A stretch of DNA of 49,722 bases from Chloroflexota bacterium. Lineage in GTDB: Bacteria > Chloroflexota > Dehalococcoidia > UBA2979. Location: assembly GCA_003670735.1 (NCBI GenBank), contig QWQU01000004.1, forward strand, positions 1-49,722, read 5' to 3'. The notes beneath the pieces were generated by a model that was not told the origin of the DNA, did not search any database, and saw only the letters and a program-made list of their open reading frames with translations. This document shows, in pieces, positions 19,079 through 28,118 of the stretch (its first letter is position 1; each line of letters starts with the position of its first letter). The position numbers and the translations under genes were made by a program.

Positions 19079-19142
19079 TTGCGTGTCTCAACCAGCCAAA
19101 CGCGGATAGAGCCCCAGCGGCAGAACGAACCAGGAGACCGGC

Positions 19143-20840
19143 ATGCAGATCAGTGGCGCCGACATCGTCCTCGAAAGCCTGAAGAAGCTCGGTATCGACA
19201 CCGTCTTCGGCTACCCCGGCGGCGTGGTACTGCCCCTGTACGACCGCTTCCCGTTCCACCCTGAGGTGCGGCACATCCTCGTCCGCCACGAGCAGGCCGG
19301 TGGCCACGCCGCTGACGGCTACGCCCGCGCCTCCGGGAAGCTGGGCTGCGCCCTGGCGACCTCGGGCCCTGGTGCCACCAACCTGGTGACGGCCATCGCG
19401 AACGCGCAGATGGACTCCGTGCCGACGCTGTTCATCACTGGCAACGTCGCCCGCAGCCTGCTCGGCCGTGACGGCTTCCAGGAGGCCGACATCACCGGCA
19501 TCACGACCCCGATCGTGAAGCACAACTACCTCGTCATGCGTGTCGAGGACCTCGCGTACACCTTCGCCGAGGCAGCCTTCATCGCTACGACGGGTCGCCC
19601 CGGCCCGGTGCACATCGACATCCCGAAGGACGTCTTCACCGACCTCGCCGAGTTCGAGTGGCCCGAGGAAGTCTCGATCCGTGGCTACCAGCCGTCGCCG
19701 CGCGTCGACATGACGGCGGTCGCTGACGCGGCCGCGATCATCGATGCCGCCGACAAGCCGATCATCCTCGCCGGCCACGGCGTGATCCTGTCACGCGCGC
19801 ACGAGGAGCTGAAGGCGTTCGCCGAGAAGACCGGCATTCCGGTGCTGAACACGCTGCTCGGCCTGGGCAGCATCCCGCGTGACCACGCGCTGTCCTACGG
19901 CATGCTCGGCATGCACGGCTCGTACGAGGCCAACCATGCCGCCTCGAACGCCGACGTGATCATTGGCATCGGCAACCGCATGGACGACCGCGCGCTGGGT
20001 CGCTTTGCGGACTTCAACCCGACCGCCAAGATCGTGCACATCGACATCGATGCCGCCGAGCACGGCAAGAACATCAACACCATCGCGCCGCTGCTGGGCG
20101 ACGCGAAGTCAGTGCTGCAGGCGCTGATTCCTGCGGTTGCGCAGAACACGCACACCGAGTGGCTGCGCTGGATGGACGACATGCGAGCGGAGCACGCGCA
20201 CTCGATGGCGATCCCGTCGGGACCGGGGCTCTCCGTGCAGCAGATCTGCGCGAGCATCTCAGAGGTGAATGGCGACGAGGTGATCATTGTCACCGACGTC
20301 GGTCAGCACCAGATGTGGGCCGCGCAGCATGTGAAGTTCAGCTTCCCGTACCAGCTGATTACCTCGGGTGGTCTCGGCACGATGGGCTTCGGCGCACCGG
20401 CCGCGATGGGCGCGCAGGTCGCGTGTCCGGACAAGGCCGTGTGGGCGATCGTCGGTGACGGCGGCTTCCAGATGACGATGCAAGAGCTCGCGACGATGGT
20501 CGATGAGCACCTGCCCGTGAAGATCGCGATCATGAACAACGGCTACCTCGGCATGGTTCGCCAGTGGCAAGAGCTGTTCTACAAGGACAACTACGTCTCG
20601 GTGCAGATCTCGCAGCCGGACTTCGTGAAGATCGCGGAGGCCTACGGCATCCTCGGCTTCCGCGTCACGGACAAGGACCAGGTGGACGACGCCATCCGTC
20701 GCGCAAACGAGCACCCGGGCCCCGTGCTGATCGACTTCCAGGTCGAGGCCGAGGACAACGTGTGGCCGATGGTGCCCGCGGGTGCCTCGCTGAGCGAAAC
20801 TGTCGAGGCTCCGCGCACGCAGCAGGAAGTGAGCCGATGA
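19143..20840 (+). CDS. ilvB: Acetolactate synthase large subunit
   Basis: MQISGADIVLESLKKLGIDTVFGYPGGVVLPLYDRF...RHEQAGGHAADGYARASGKLGCALATSGPGATNLVT...VGDGGFQMTMQELATMVDEHLPVKIAIMNNGYLGMVRQWQELFY. Confidence 0.98.
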   Translation: MQISGADIVLESLKKLGIDTVFGYPGGVVLPLYDRFPFHPEVRHILVRHEQAGGHAADGYARASGKLGCALATSGPGATNLVTAIANAQMDSVPTLFITGNVARSLLGRDGFQEADITGITTPIVKHNYLVMRVEDLAYTFAEAAFIATTGRPGPVHIDIPKDVFTDLAEFEWPEEVSIRGYQPSPRVDMTAVADAAAIIDAADKPIILAGHGVILSRAHEELKAFAEKTGIPVLNTLLGLGSIPRDHALSYGMLGMHGSYEANHAASNADVIIGIGNRMDDRALGRFADFNPTAKIVHIDIDAAEHGKNINTIAPLLGDAKSVLQALIPAVAQNTHTEWLRWMDDMRAEHAHSMAIPSGPGLSVQQICASISEVNGDEVIIVTDVGQHQMWAAQHVKFSFPYQLITSGGLGTMGFGAPAAMGAQVACPDKAVWAIVGDGGFQMTMQELATMVDEHLPVKIAIMNNGYLGMVRQWQELFYKDNYVSVQISQPDFVKIAEAYGILGFRVTDKDQVDDAIRRANEHPGPVLIDFQVEAEDNVWPMVPAGASLSETVEAPRTQQEVSR

Positions 20841-21412
20841 AGCACACCATGGTCGCGTTGGTCGAGGACCGTCCCGGCGTCTTGAACCGAGTCGCCTCGC
20901 TGTTCCGGCGTCGTGGCTTCAACATCGACTCGCTCGCGGTCGGTACGACCGAGGAGACCGGTGTCTCGCGCATGACGATCGTCCTCGACGGTGCCGAGGG
21001 CATCGTCGAGCAGGTCGAGAAGCAGCTCTACAAGCTGATCGACGTGATCAAGGTTGCTGACCTCACGAACGCTGAGGCGGTCGTGCGCGAGCTAGCGCTG
21101 GTGAAGGTGCGCTGCTCCACGGCGCAGCGTGCCGAGTTGATCGACCTCGTCGAGATCTTCCGCGGCCACGTCGTGGACGTCGGCCCCCAGCACCTGATGG
21201 TGGAGCTCGCCGCTGAGGGCGAGCGCATGGATGCCTTCCTGAAGAACCTCGAGGGCTACGGCATCCTCGAGCTCGTGCGCACCGGTCGGATCGGCATGAT
21301 CCGCGGCTCGGAGACGACCGCCGTACATCAGGTCGAAAGCGACGAGGCCGCGCTCTTCCACATGGAGTCAGGCCGGTTGCCGGAAGGCGACCTGCCGTTC
21401 GTCAGCGACTAG
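20837..21412 (+). CDS. ilvN: Acetolactate synthase small subunit
   Basis: MKHTMVALVEDRPGVLNRVASLFRRRGFNIDSLAVGTTEETGVSRMTIV ACT domain; ATGA overlap with ilvB. Confidence 0.97.
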   Translation: MKHTMVALVEDRPGVLNRVASLFRRRGFNIDSLAVGTTEETGVSRMTIVLDGAEGIVEQVEKQLYKLIDVIKVADLTNAEAVVRELALVKVRCSTAQRAELIDLVEIFRGHVVDVGPQHLMVELAAEGERMDAFLKNLEGYGILELVRTGRIGMIRGSETTAVHQVESDEAALFHMESGRLPEGDLPFVSD

Positions 21413-21428
21413 TTCGTCGAAATAGTTC

Positions 21429-21447
21429 GGCGCGCAGGATGCGCGCC
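21429..21447 (+). terminator. Terminator-like hairpin after ilvN
   Basis: GGCGCGCA-GGA-TGCGCGCC, 8-bp perfect arms; no U-tract. Confidence 0.5.
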
Positions 21448-21532
21448 AGAGGGAGCCCCGTGAGCCACTCGTTCTTCCGCACTGCACCGGAAGTACGCCC
21501 CGTACGTCTGTACGGAGGAACGATCGCGCGTG

Positions 21533-21555
21533 CGGCCGCCAGTCACTGGCGGCCG
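21533..21555 (+). promoter_or_regulatory. Strong hairpin in the leuA 5' region
   Basis: CGGCCGCCAG-TCA-CTGGCGGCCG, 10-bp perfect arms. Confidence 0.55.
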
Positions 21556-21692
21556 TTGCTGCGCTCGACTCGCTCACTGACGCCACTCTGCGCGCAGCTC
21601 GGACTCGCGCTTCCTCGGCCCTCCTCCGCTGCAGAGCGGATGGGAGGGCTGTCCGAACCTGGAACCATCGAGCACAGCACGAGGAACGACCA

Positions 21693-23234
21693 ATGACCGA
21701 GAAGCTCTACATCTTTGACACCACGCTGCGCGACGGCGAGCAGTCCGCCGGCATCGGCTTCACCATCGAAGACAAAGTCGAGATTGCGCGCGCGCTGCAG
21801 CGCATGAATGTCGACATCATCGAGGCGGGCTTCCCCGTTTCCTCGCCGGGTGACCTCGAGGCCGTCTCGCGCATCGCGCGCGAGATTAAGGGCCCGATCA
21901 TTGCCGGCCTCGCGCGCGCTGCCGCTGGTGACATCGACGCTTGCTGGGAGGCGGTGCGCCACGCAGAGACGCCGCGCATCCACGTCTTCATCTCGACCAG
22001 TGACGTGCACATGGCGAACCAGCTGCGCAAGAACAAGGAAGACGTGATCGAGATGGTGCGCGCCGCCGTCTCGCGCGCTGCCAGTTACACCTCGGACGTC
22101 GAGTTCTCGCCGATGGACGCCTCGCGTTCCGACCGCGACTTCATCTTCCAGGTGCTGGAAGCTGCGATCGAAGAGGGCGCGACCACGCTCAACATCCCTG
22201 ACACCGTGGGCTACGCGATCCCAGCTGAATTTGGTCAGCTGGTCGCGGATATCATGAATCGTGTGAAGGGCATCGAGAAGACTCGCATCTCCGTGCACTG
22301 CCACAACGACCTCGGCATGGCGACGGCGAACTCGCTGGCCGGCGTGCTGAACGGCGCGCGGCAGGTCGAGGGCGCGATCAACGGCATTGGCGAGCGCGCC
22401 GGCAATACCGCCATCGAAGAGATCATCATGGCCGTGCGCACGCGCCCGGACTTCCTGGGCGTGCACACCGATGTGAACACGAAGGAGATCTACGCCACCA
22501 GCCGTCTGGTCGAGCGTGTCTCCGGCATGGCCGTGCAGTCGAACAAGGCGATTGTCGGCAAGAACGCCTTCCGCCACTCCTCTGGCATCCATCAGGACGG
22601 CGTCCTGAAGATGCGTGAGACATACGAGATCATTAACCCCGCCGACGTCGGCGCCCCGACCACCGGTGGCATCGTGCTGACCAAGGTCTCCGGCCGCCAC
22701 GGCCTGCGTGCCCGCCTCGACGAGCTGGGGGCGCAGCTCACCGACGAGGAGTTCGAGCGCGTCTTCGAGTCCTTCAAGGAGGTCGCCGACCATCGCGACG
22801 AGGTGGACGACCGCGATCTGGAGGCCATCCTGGCTGAGCAGACCTCGGTGCAAGCGGCTGAGCAGTGGGTCCTCGACCTGGTGCAGGTCTCGGCCGGCGA
22901 CCGCACGTCGCCGACCGCCACCGTGCGCATCATTGGCCCGGACGGGGTCGCCCACGAGGACGCTGCCATCGGCTCCGGCCCAGTGGATGCCATCTACCAG
23001 GTCATTAACCGGGTGATGGGCGTGCAGAACGAGCTGACCGAGTTCTCCGTGAAGTCGGTCACTGAAGGTATCGACGCCCAGGGCGAGGTCACGATTCGCA
23101 TCGAGGCCGAGGGCGGGTCGTACACTGGCCGGGCTGCCGACACGGACATCCTCGTGGCCAGCGCCCGCGCCTACCTGCACGCGCTGAATCGCTATCTGAA
23201 CGCCGTCCAGCCTCGAGTCACCACCACGGCCTAA
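21693..23234 (+). CDS. leuA: 2-isopropylmalate synthase
   Basis: [35 protein letters not shown]...[41 protein letters not shown]-terminal LeuA allosteric region. Confidence 0.97.
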   Translation: MTEKLYIFDTTLRDGEQSAGIGFTIEDKVEIARALQRMNVDIIEAGFPVSSPGDLEAVSRIAREIKGPIIAGLARAAAGDIDACWEAVRHAETPRIHVFISTSDVHMANQLRKNKEDVIEMVRAAVSRAASYTSDVEFSPMDASRSDRDFIFQVLEAAIEEGATTLNIPDTVGYAIPAEFGQLVADIMNRVKGIEKTRISVHCHNDLGMATANSLAGVLNGARQVEGAINGIGERAGNTAIEEIIMAVRTRPDFLGVHTDVNTKEIYATSRLVERVSGMAVQSNKAIVGKNAFRHSSGIHQDGVLKMRETYEIINPADVGAPTTGGIVLTKVSGRHGLRARLDELGAQLTDEEFERVFESFKEVADHRDEVDDRDLEAILAEQTSVQAAEQWVLDLVQVSAGDRTSPTATVRIIGPDGVAHEDAAIGSGPVDAIYQVINRVMGVQNELTEFSVKSVTEGIDAQGEVTIRIEAEGGSYTGRAADTDILVASARAYLHALNRYLNAVQPRVTTTA

Positions 23235-23275
23235 CGCCGTTCGACATACATACAATCAAGTTCGAGGGGGAACCG

Positions 23276-24682
23276 ATGCCAAAGACGATGACCGAGAAGA
23301 TCTGGGAGCAGCACCTGGTACGGCAAGAAGCCGGCCTGCCTGACCTGCTCTACATCGACCTGCACCTGGTGCACGAGGTGACCTCGCCCCAGGCGTTCGA
23401 GTCGCTCCGCATGACCGGCCGCACCGTGCGCCGCCCGGACCTCACAGTCTCGACGGTCGACCACAACGTGCCGACCTTCGGCCGTGAGTTGCCGAACCCG
23501 GATCCGCTGTCCGCTCAGCAGATCGACACGCTGCGCGACAACTGCAACGAGTTCGGTATCCCGTTGTTCGACGTCTTCGATGCCCGCCAGGGCATCGTCC
23601 ACGTCATTGGCCCGGAGCAGGGCCTGACCCAGCCCGGCCTGATCATCGTCTGCGGTGACTCGCACACGGCCACGCACGGCGCGTTCGGCGCGCTCGCGTT
23701 CGGCATCGGCACCTCTGAGGTCGAGCATGTGCTCGCGACCCAGACGCTGCTGCAGGCGCCGCCGAAGACCATGTCGGTCGAGGTGAACGGCAAGCTGAAC
23801 GTCGGCGTCACCGCGAAGGACGTCATCCTCGCGATCATCAACAAGATCGGCGTCGACGGCGGCATCGGCCACGTCATCGAGTACCGCGGCGAAGTGATCC
23901 GCGACCTCTCGGTGGAAGGCCGGATGACGATCTGCAACATGTCGATCGAGGGTGGCGCGCGCGCCGGCCTCGTCGCACCGGACGAGAAGACGTTCGAGTA
24001 CCTTAAGGGTCGCCACTTCGCCCCGCAGGGCGAGGCGTGGGATGAGGCCGTCGCCGCCTGGAAGCTGCTGCCGACGGACGAGGGCGCGGTCTTCGACAAG
24101 GTGGTCGTCCTCGACGGCAACACGATTGAGCCGCACGTCACCTGGGGCACGACCCCGGCGCAGTCCGTCCCGATCTCCGGCGTCGTCCCGGACCCCGATG
24201 AGGCGATCAGCCCCTCGGCCCGCGAGACTGCGCACCGCGCGCTCCAGTACATGGACCTCAAGGCCGGCACGCCTATTCAGTCGATCGCGATCGACCGTGT
24301 GTTCCTCGGCTCCTGCACGAACTCGCGCATCGAGGACCTGCGAGCGGCCGCCAAGGTCGTCCAGGGCCAGAAGGTCGCGAAGACCGTGAGCGCGATGGTC
24401 GTGCCCGGCTCTGGCCTCGTGAAGCTGCAGGCCGAGCGCGAAGGTCTCGACCAGATCTTCAAGGACGCGGGCTTCGAGTGGCGTGACGCGGGCTGCTCGA
24501 TGTGCCTGGCCATGAACCCGGACATCCTGCTGCCGGGTGAGCGCTGCGCCTCGACCTCGAACCGCAACTTCGAGGGTCGTCAGGGTGCCGGTGGTCGCAC
24601 GCACCTCGTGAGCCCGGAGATGGCGGTTGCTGCCGCGATCGCCGGTCACTTCGTCGACATCCGCGACATCGTCGGCAAGTAA
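23276..24682 (+). CDS. leuC: 3-isopropylmalate dehydratase large subunit
   Basis: [53 protein letters not shown]...[18 protein letters not shown]...[17 protein letters not shown]. Confidence 0.98.
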   Translation: MPKTMTEKIWEQHLVRQEAGLPDLLYIDLHLVHEVTSPQAFESLRMTGRTVRRPDLTVSTVDHNVPTFGRELPNPDPLSAQQIDTLRDNCNEFGIPLFDVFDARQGIVHVIGPEQGLTQPGLIIVCGDSHTATHGAFGALAFGIGTSEVEHVLATQTLLQAPPKTMSVEVNGKLNVGVTAKDVILAIINKIGVDGGIGHVIEYRGEVIRDLSVEGRMTICNMSIEGGARAGLVAPDEKTFEYLKGRHFAPQGEAWDEAVAAWKLLPTDEGAVFDKVVVLDGNTIEPHVTWGTTPAQSVPISGVVPDPDEAISPSARETAHRALQYMDLKAGTPIQSIAIDRVFLGSCTNSRIEDLRAAAKVVQGQKVAKTVSAMVVPGSGLVKLQAEREGLDQIFKDAGFEWRDAGCSMCLAMNPDILLPGERCASTSNRNFEGRQGAGGRTHLVSPEMAVAAAIAGHFVDIRDIVGK

Positions 24683-24695
24683 GGGAGACACAGCC

Positions 24696-25304
24696 ATGGA
24701 GAAGGTTCAGGACATCATCGGCAACGCCATCCCGCTGAACCGTGCGGATGTCGACACCGACCAGATCATGCCGAAGCAGTTCCTGAAGCGCATCGAGCGC
24801 TCCGGGTTCGGCCCGTTCACGTTCTTCGACTGGCGCAAGGACCCGGACTTCGTCCTGAACAACCCGTCCTACGCCAACGCGCCGATCCTGCTGGCGCAGC
24901 AGAACTTTGGCTGCGGCTCGTCGCGCGAGCACGCGCCTTGGGGCCTCGAGGACATGGGTATCAAGGCGATCATCGCGCCGTCGTTTGGAGACATCTTCCG
25001 CACCAACTGCTCGAAGCTTGGTCTGCTGACGATCGCGCTCGCGCAGGAGGACATCGACTTCATGATGGCCCGTGCCGAGGAGCTCCCCGGCGGCCAGATC
25101 ATCGTGAGCCTGCAGAACCAGACGGTCGGCATCGCCGGGTCAGACTGGACGCGCAAGTTCGACATCGACCCATTCATCAAGCACAACCTGCTGAACGGCC
25201 TGGACGACATCGGGCTCACGATGCAGCACGGTGATGACATCGCGGCATTCGAGGCGACGCGCTCGACGCGGCTCCCCGTGACCGTTGAGGCGGCCAAGGG
25301 CTGA
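24696..25304 (+). CDS. leuD: 3-isopropylmalate dehydratase small subunit
   Basis: MEKVQDIIGNAIPLNRADVDTDQIMPKQFLKRIERSGFG...NFGCGSSREHAPWGLEDMGIKAIIAPSFGDIF. Confidence 0.97.
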   Translation: MEKVQDIIGNAIPLNRADVDTDQIMPKQFLKRIERSGFGPFTFFDWRKDPDFVLNNPSYANAPILLAQQNFGCGSSREHAPWGLEDMGIKAIIAPSFGDIFRTNCSKLGLLTIALAQEDIDFMMARAEELPGGQIIVSLQNQTVGIAGSDWTRKFDIDPFIKHNLLNGLDDIGLTMQHGDDIAAFEATRSTRLPVTVEAAKG

Positions 25305-25321
25305 CGCTCGACGCATCTGCG

Positions 25322-26269
25322 TTGCTTACACGAGAACTCCGCGCGGCCATCCGCGCGGAGTTCTCTGATCTACGGCCTCGCGACTTCGAGGTGGCGCGCC
25401 TACTCGGCAGTGGCGAGTCGGCTGATGCCGTGCTCGTGCGTGACCTCGTCGTCCGCATCCCGCATCACCGGCTGCACGACACAAACCTCGAGGTCGAGGC
25501 GCGCGTCCTCGAGCTGCTCGAAGCACGCGCCGTGCCGAGCACGCCGCGCGGCGTACGAGTGCTGCTGGTGCGCGATGGTGCGCCGCTCGCGTTCGCGTAC
25601 CGCTACATCGACGGCCAGCCGTCGCACCTCGCGCATCTGCGCGGTGCGGCACGCGAGCGCTATGCGCGCGACCTCGGACGTTTCCTCGGTGCGCTGCACG
25701 CTGTCCCACGCGCGAGAGCACGCGAGGCTGGGCTCTCCGGTGCCAACCACTGGCGGGCGACGTACGTCCCACTGATCGAGGACTGCCGCCCGCATCTGCC
25801 TCGGGCGCTCCAAAGTGAGCTCGAACAGCTCGTCGTTCAGTTCGCGTCGCTGGTTGCCCGTACGCCGCGAGTGCTGGTGCATGGTGACGTGAGCGGCTTT
25901 CACACGCTGGTGCGAACCGATGGGGCACTGGCAGGGGTGATCGACTTCGGGGACGCCGCGATTGCGGACCCGGCCATCGACTTCGCGGGTGTGCTCAATC
26001 ACCACTCGCGAGCACTGCTGCGGCGGGCGCTGTCCTATTACGGGCGTGCGGTCGATCCCGAGGCGCTGCAGCGCGCCGAGTTCTTCATCGCCCTCGTGCC
26101 ACTGTTCACGATGCGCACGGCCGGCCTCGAAGGCGACGAGGCGACGCTCCGAGCGGCGATCGCTGACCTGCGCCGGAGGGTGAGGCGCGCGATGGCACGG
26201 GGCCCGGGTGAGCCGTACCATGCCCCGGGCGCTCCCGGCGCCGCCGCTGCCCGCAACGGACTGAGGTGA
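25322..26269 (+). CDS. Aminoglycoside phosphotransferase (APH)-family kinase-like protein (start uncertain, TTG)
   Basis: LLGSGESADAVLVRDLVVRIPHHRLHDTNLEVEARVLELL...VLVHGDVSGFHTLVRTDGALAGVIDFGDAAIADPAIDFA. Confidence 0.88.
   Translation: MLTRELRAAIRAEFSDLRPRDFEVARLLGSGESADAVLVRDLVVRIPHHRLHDTNLEVEARVLELLEARAVPSTPRGVRVLLVRDGAPLAFAYRYIDGQPSHLAHLRGAARERYARDLGRFLGALHAVPRARAREAGLSGANHWRATYVPLIEDCRPHLPRALQSELEQLVVQFASLVARTPRVLVHGDVSGFHTLVRTDGALAGVIDFGDAAIADPAIDFAGVLNHHSRALLRRALSYYGRAVDPEALQRAEFFIALVPLFTMRTAGLEGDEATLRAAIADLRRRVRRAMARGPGEPYHAPGAPGAAAARNGLR
25332..25365 (+). terminator. Perfect 15-bp inverted repeat after leuD
   Basis: GAGAACTCCGCGCGG-CCAT-CCGCGCGGAGTTCTC; no U-tract; lies within the annotated N-terminus of the next ORF. 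Confidence 0.7.
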
Positions 26270-26272
26270 CTG

Positions 26273-26752
26273 ATGGTCTCGATGGTGACGGTCTATCTGT
26301 TCCTGCACATTCTCGGCGCGTTCATGATCGTGGGTGGTTCCACCCTCGGTGAAGGGCTGACCGCAGGGATGAAGCGTTCGACGAACGCGCACACGCTGCT
26401 GGCACTGAGCTCGGTGGCGTCACGCATTCCGATGATGACCGTGCCAGGTGCGCTGCTGGCGATCATTTTCGGCACGCTGATGATCCCGCTCTACGGCTTC
26501 AGCCACAGCGCGATCTGGATCAACATCTCCTACACGCTCTGGATCATCTCGGCGGTGCTGTCCGTCGCGGTGCTCGGCCCGGCGATGCGCAACATGCACG
26601 CGCTCGCGCAGCGTGACGCTGCTGCGGGCACCGAGGCGAGCGCGGAGCTGCTAGCTGCCGTGAAGTCGCCGCGCTTCGGCATGACGGTGCACACGCTCAG
26701 CCTTCTGGTGCTGATCTTCCTCGTATTGATGGTGTTCAAGCCGGGCAACTAG
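26273..26752 (+). CDS. DUF2269-like integral membrane protein
   Basis: [29 protein letters not shown]...four hydrophobic segments; family by resemblance only. Confidence 0.55.
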   Translation: MVSMVTVYLFLHILGAFMIVGGSTLGEGLTAGMKRSTNAHTLLALSSVASRIPMMTVPGALLAIIFGTLMIPLYGFSHSAIWINISYTLWIISAVLSVAVLGPAMRNMHALAQRDAAAGTEASAELLAAVKSPRFGMTVHTLSLLVLIFLVLMVFKPGN

Positions 26753-26784
26753 CCCAATTCGAAACGCTGAGACAGGGGACTGCA

Positions 26785-27876
26785 ATGGGTAGCTACAAGA
26801 TTGCCGTGCTCGGTGGCGACGGGATTGGCCCCGAGGTGACCGCGGAGGGCGTGCGCGCCCTCGACGCGATCGGCAAGCAGTTCGGGCACACGTTCCAGTA
26901 CACCGAGGACCACGTTGGTGGCGCGGCGATCGATGCCTACGGCACGGCGCTGCGACCCGAGACGATGGAGATGGCGAAGGCCTCCGACGCCGTGCTCTGG
27001 GGCGCCGTCGGTGGCCCGAAGTGGGACGACCCTCGTGCTGCCGTGCGACCCGAGCAGGGTCTGCTCGCGATTCGCGCCGGCCTGGGGCTGTGGGCGAACC
27101 TGCGCCCCTCGAAGGTGGACGCCGCACTCGTCGGTAACTCGACGCTGAAGTCGGACGTGCTGCAGGGCGTCGACATCATGATCATTCGCGAGCTCACTGG
27201 CGGCATCTACTTTGGCAAGCCGCAGGAGCGTCGCACCGTCGATGGCCAGCGCGCTGCGGTCGACACGATGTACTACACGGAGTCCGAGATCGCGCGCATG
27301 GCGCACCTCGGCTTCCAGCTCGCGCGTGCACGCAGGAGCAAGGTCACGAGCGTGGACAAGGCGAACGTGCTCGAATCCTCGCGACTCTGGCGCGAGGTCG
27401 TCGCGGAAGTGCGCCCGGAGTACCCGGACGTGGAGTTTGAGAACGTGCTGGTCGACGCGATGGCGATGCACCTGATCCGCCGTCCCGCGACCTTCGACGT
27501 CGTGATTGCCGAGAACATGTTCGGTGACATCCTCACTGACGAGGCGTCGATGCTGTCCGGCTCACTGGGCATGTCGCCGTCGGCCTCGCTCGGCTCGCTC
27601 CGACCGGATGGCACAGGCCTCGGTATGTACGAGCCGATCCACGGCTCGGCGCCGGACATTGCCGGCAAGGGCATCGCGAACCCGGTGGGCATGCTGCGCT
27701 GTACCGCGATGCTGCTGCGCCATTCGCTCGGCCTCGAGGCTGAGGCGCAGGCGCTCGAGGCGGCCGTGACCAAGGCGATCGAGGATGGCCTGCGCACTGC
27801 CGACATCGCCAACCCCGGCGAGGAAGTGCTCTCCACCCGCGAGATGGCCGAGGGCATCCTGGAGCGTCTCAGCTAG
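26785..27876 (+). CDS. leuB: 3-isopropylmalate dehydrogenase
   Basis: [30 protein letters not shown]...[15 protein letters not shown]...[33 protein letters not shown]...[19 protein letters not shown]. Confidence 0.98.
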   Translation: MGSYKIAVLGGDGIGPEVTAEGVRALDAIGKQFGHTFQYTEDHVGGAAIDAYGTALRPETMEMAKASDAVLWGAVGGPKWDDPRAAVRPEQGLLAIRAGLGLWANLRPSKVDAALVGNSTLKSDVLQGVDIMIIRELTGGIYFGKPQERRTVDGQRAAVDTMYYTESEIARMAHLGFQLARARRSKVTSVDKANVLESSRLWREVVAEVRPEYPDVEFENVLVDAMAMHLIRRPATFDVVIAENMFGDILTDEASMLSGSLGMSPSASLGSLRPDGTGLGMYEPIHGSAPDIAGKGIANPVGMLRCTAMLLRHSLGLEAEAQALEAAVTKAIEDGLRTADIANPGEEVLSTREMAEGILERLS

Positions 27877-27905
27877 GCTGCTGACTCAGGGAATCGCTGA
27901 TTTGC

Positions 27906-27924
27906 GGGGCTCCTCTGGAGCCCC
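27906..27924 (+). terminator. leuB terminator hairpin
   Basis: GGGGCTCC-TCT-GGAGCCCC followed by GTATTATTG. Confidence 0.7.
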
Positions 27925-27943
27925 GTATTATTGTCGGGTGACT

Positions 27944-28030
27944 ATGAACATGAACACCTCGATCGACACGAAGGCGGTGCACGTCGTCCGGCTCTCCATG
28001 CCGGCGACGTCCATCATTCTCAGCCTCTAA
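27944..28030 (+). CDS. BCAA leader peptide (28 aa) upstream of cimA
   Basis: Translation MNMNTSIDTKAVHVVRLSMPATSIILSL*; Ile-Ile-Leu-Ser-Leu immediately before the stop; followed by GCCCC-GCGA-GGGGC and GCGCC-GGAT-GGCGC hairpins ahead of cimA. Confidence 0.7.
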   Translation: MNMNTSIDTKAVHVVRLSMPATSIILSL

Positions 28031-28118
28031 CCACTGCTCTCGACGGGCTCGACACATCGGCCCCGCGAGGGGCACCGACGCACGCGCCGGATGGCGCGCC
28101 AGAATGTGGATGAGCCTG

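Noticed and set aside
21543-23255. 570-aa minus-strand ORF antisense to leuA
   Set aside because: Long antisense ORFs are expected in high-GC DNA; leuA on the plus strand is unambiguous and the antisense protein has no recognisable domain.
23231-24697. 488-aa minus-strand ORF antisense to leuC
   Set aside because: Same high-GC shadow-ORF effect; low-complexity R/A/D/V-rich product over a clear leuC.
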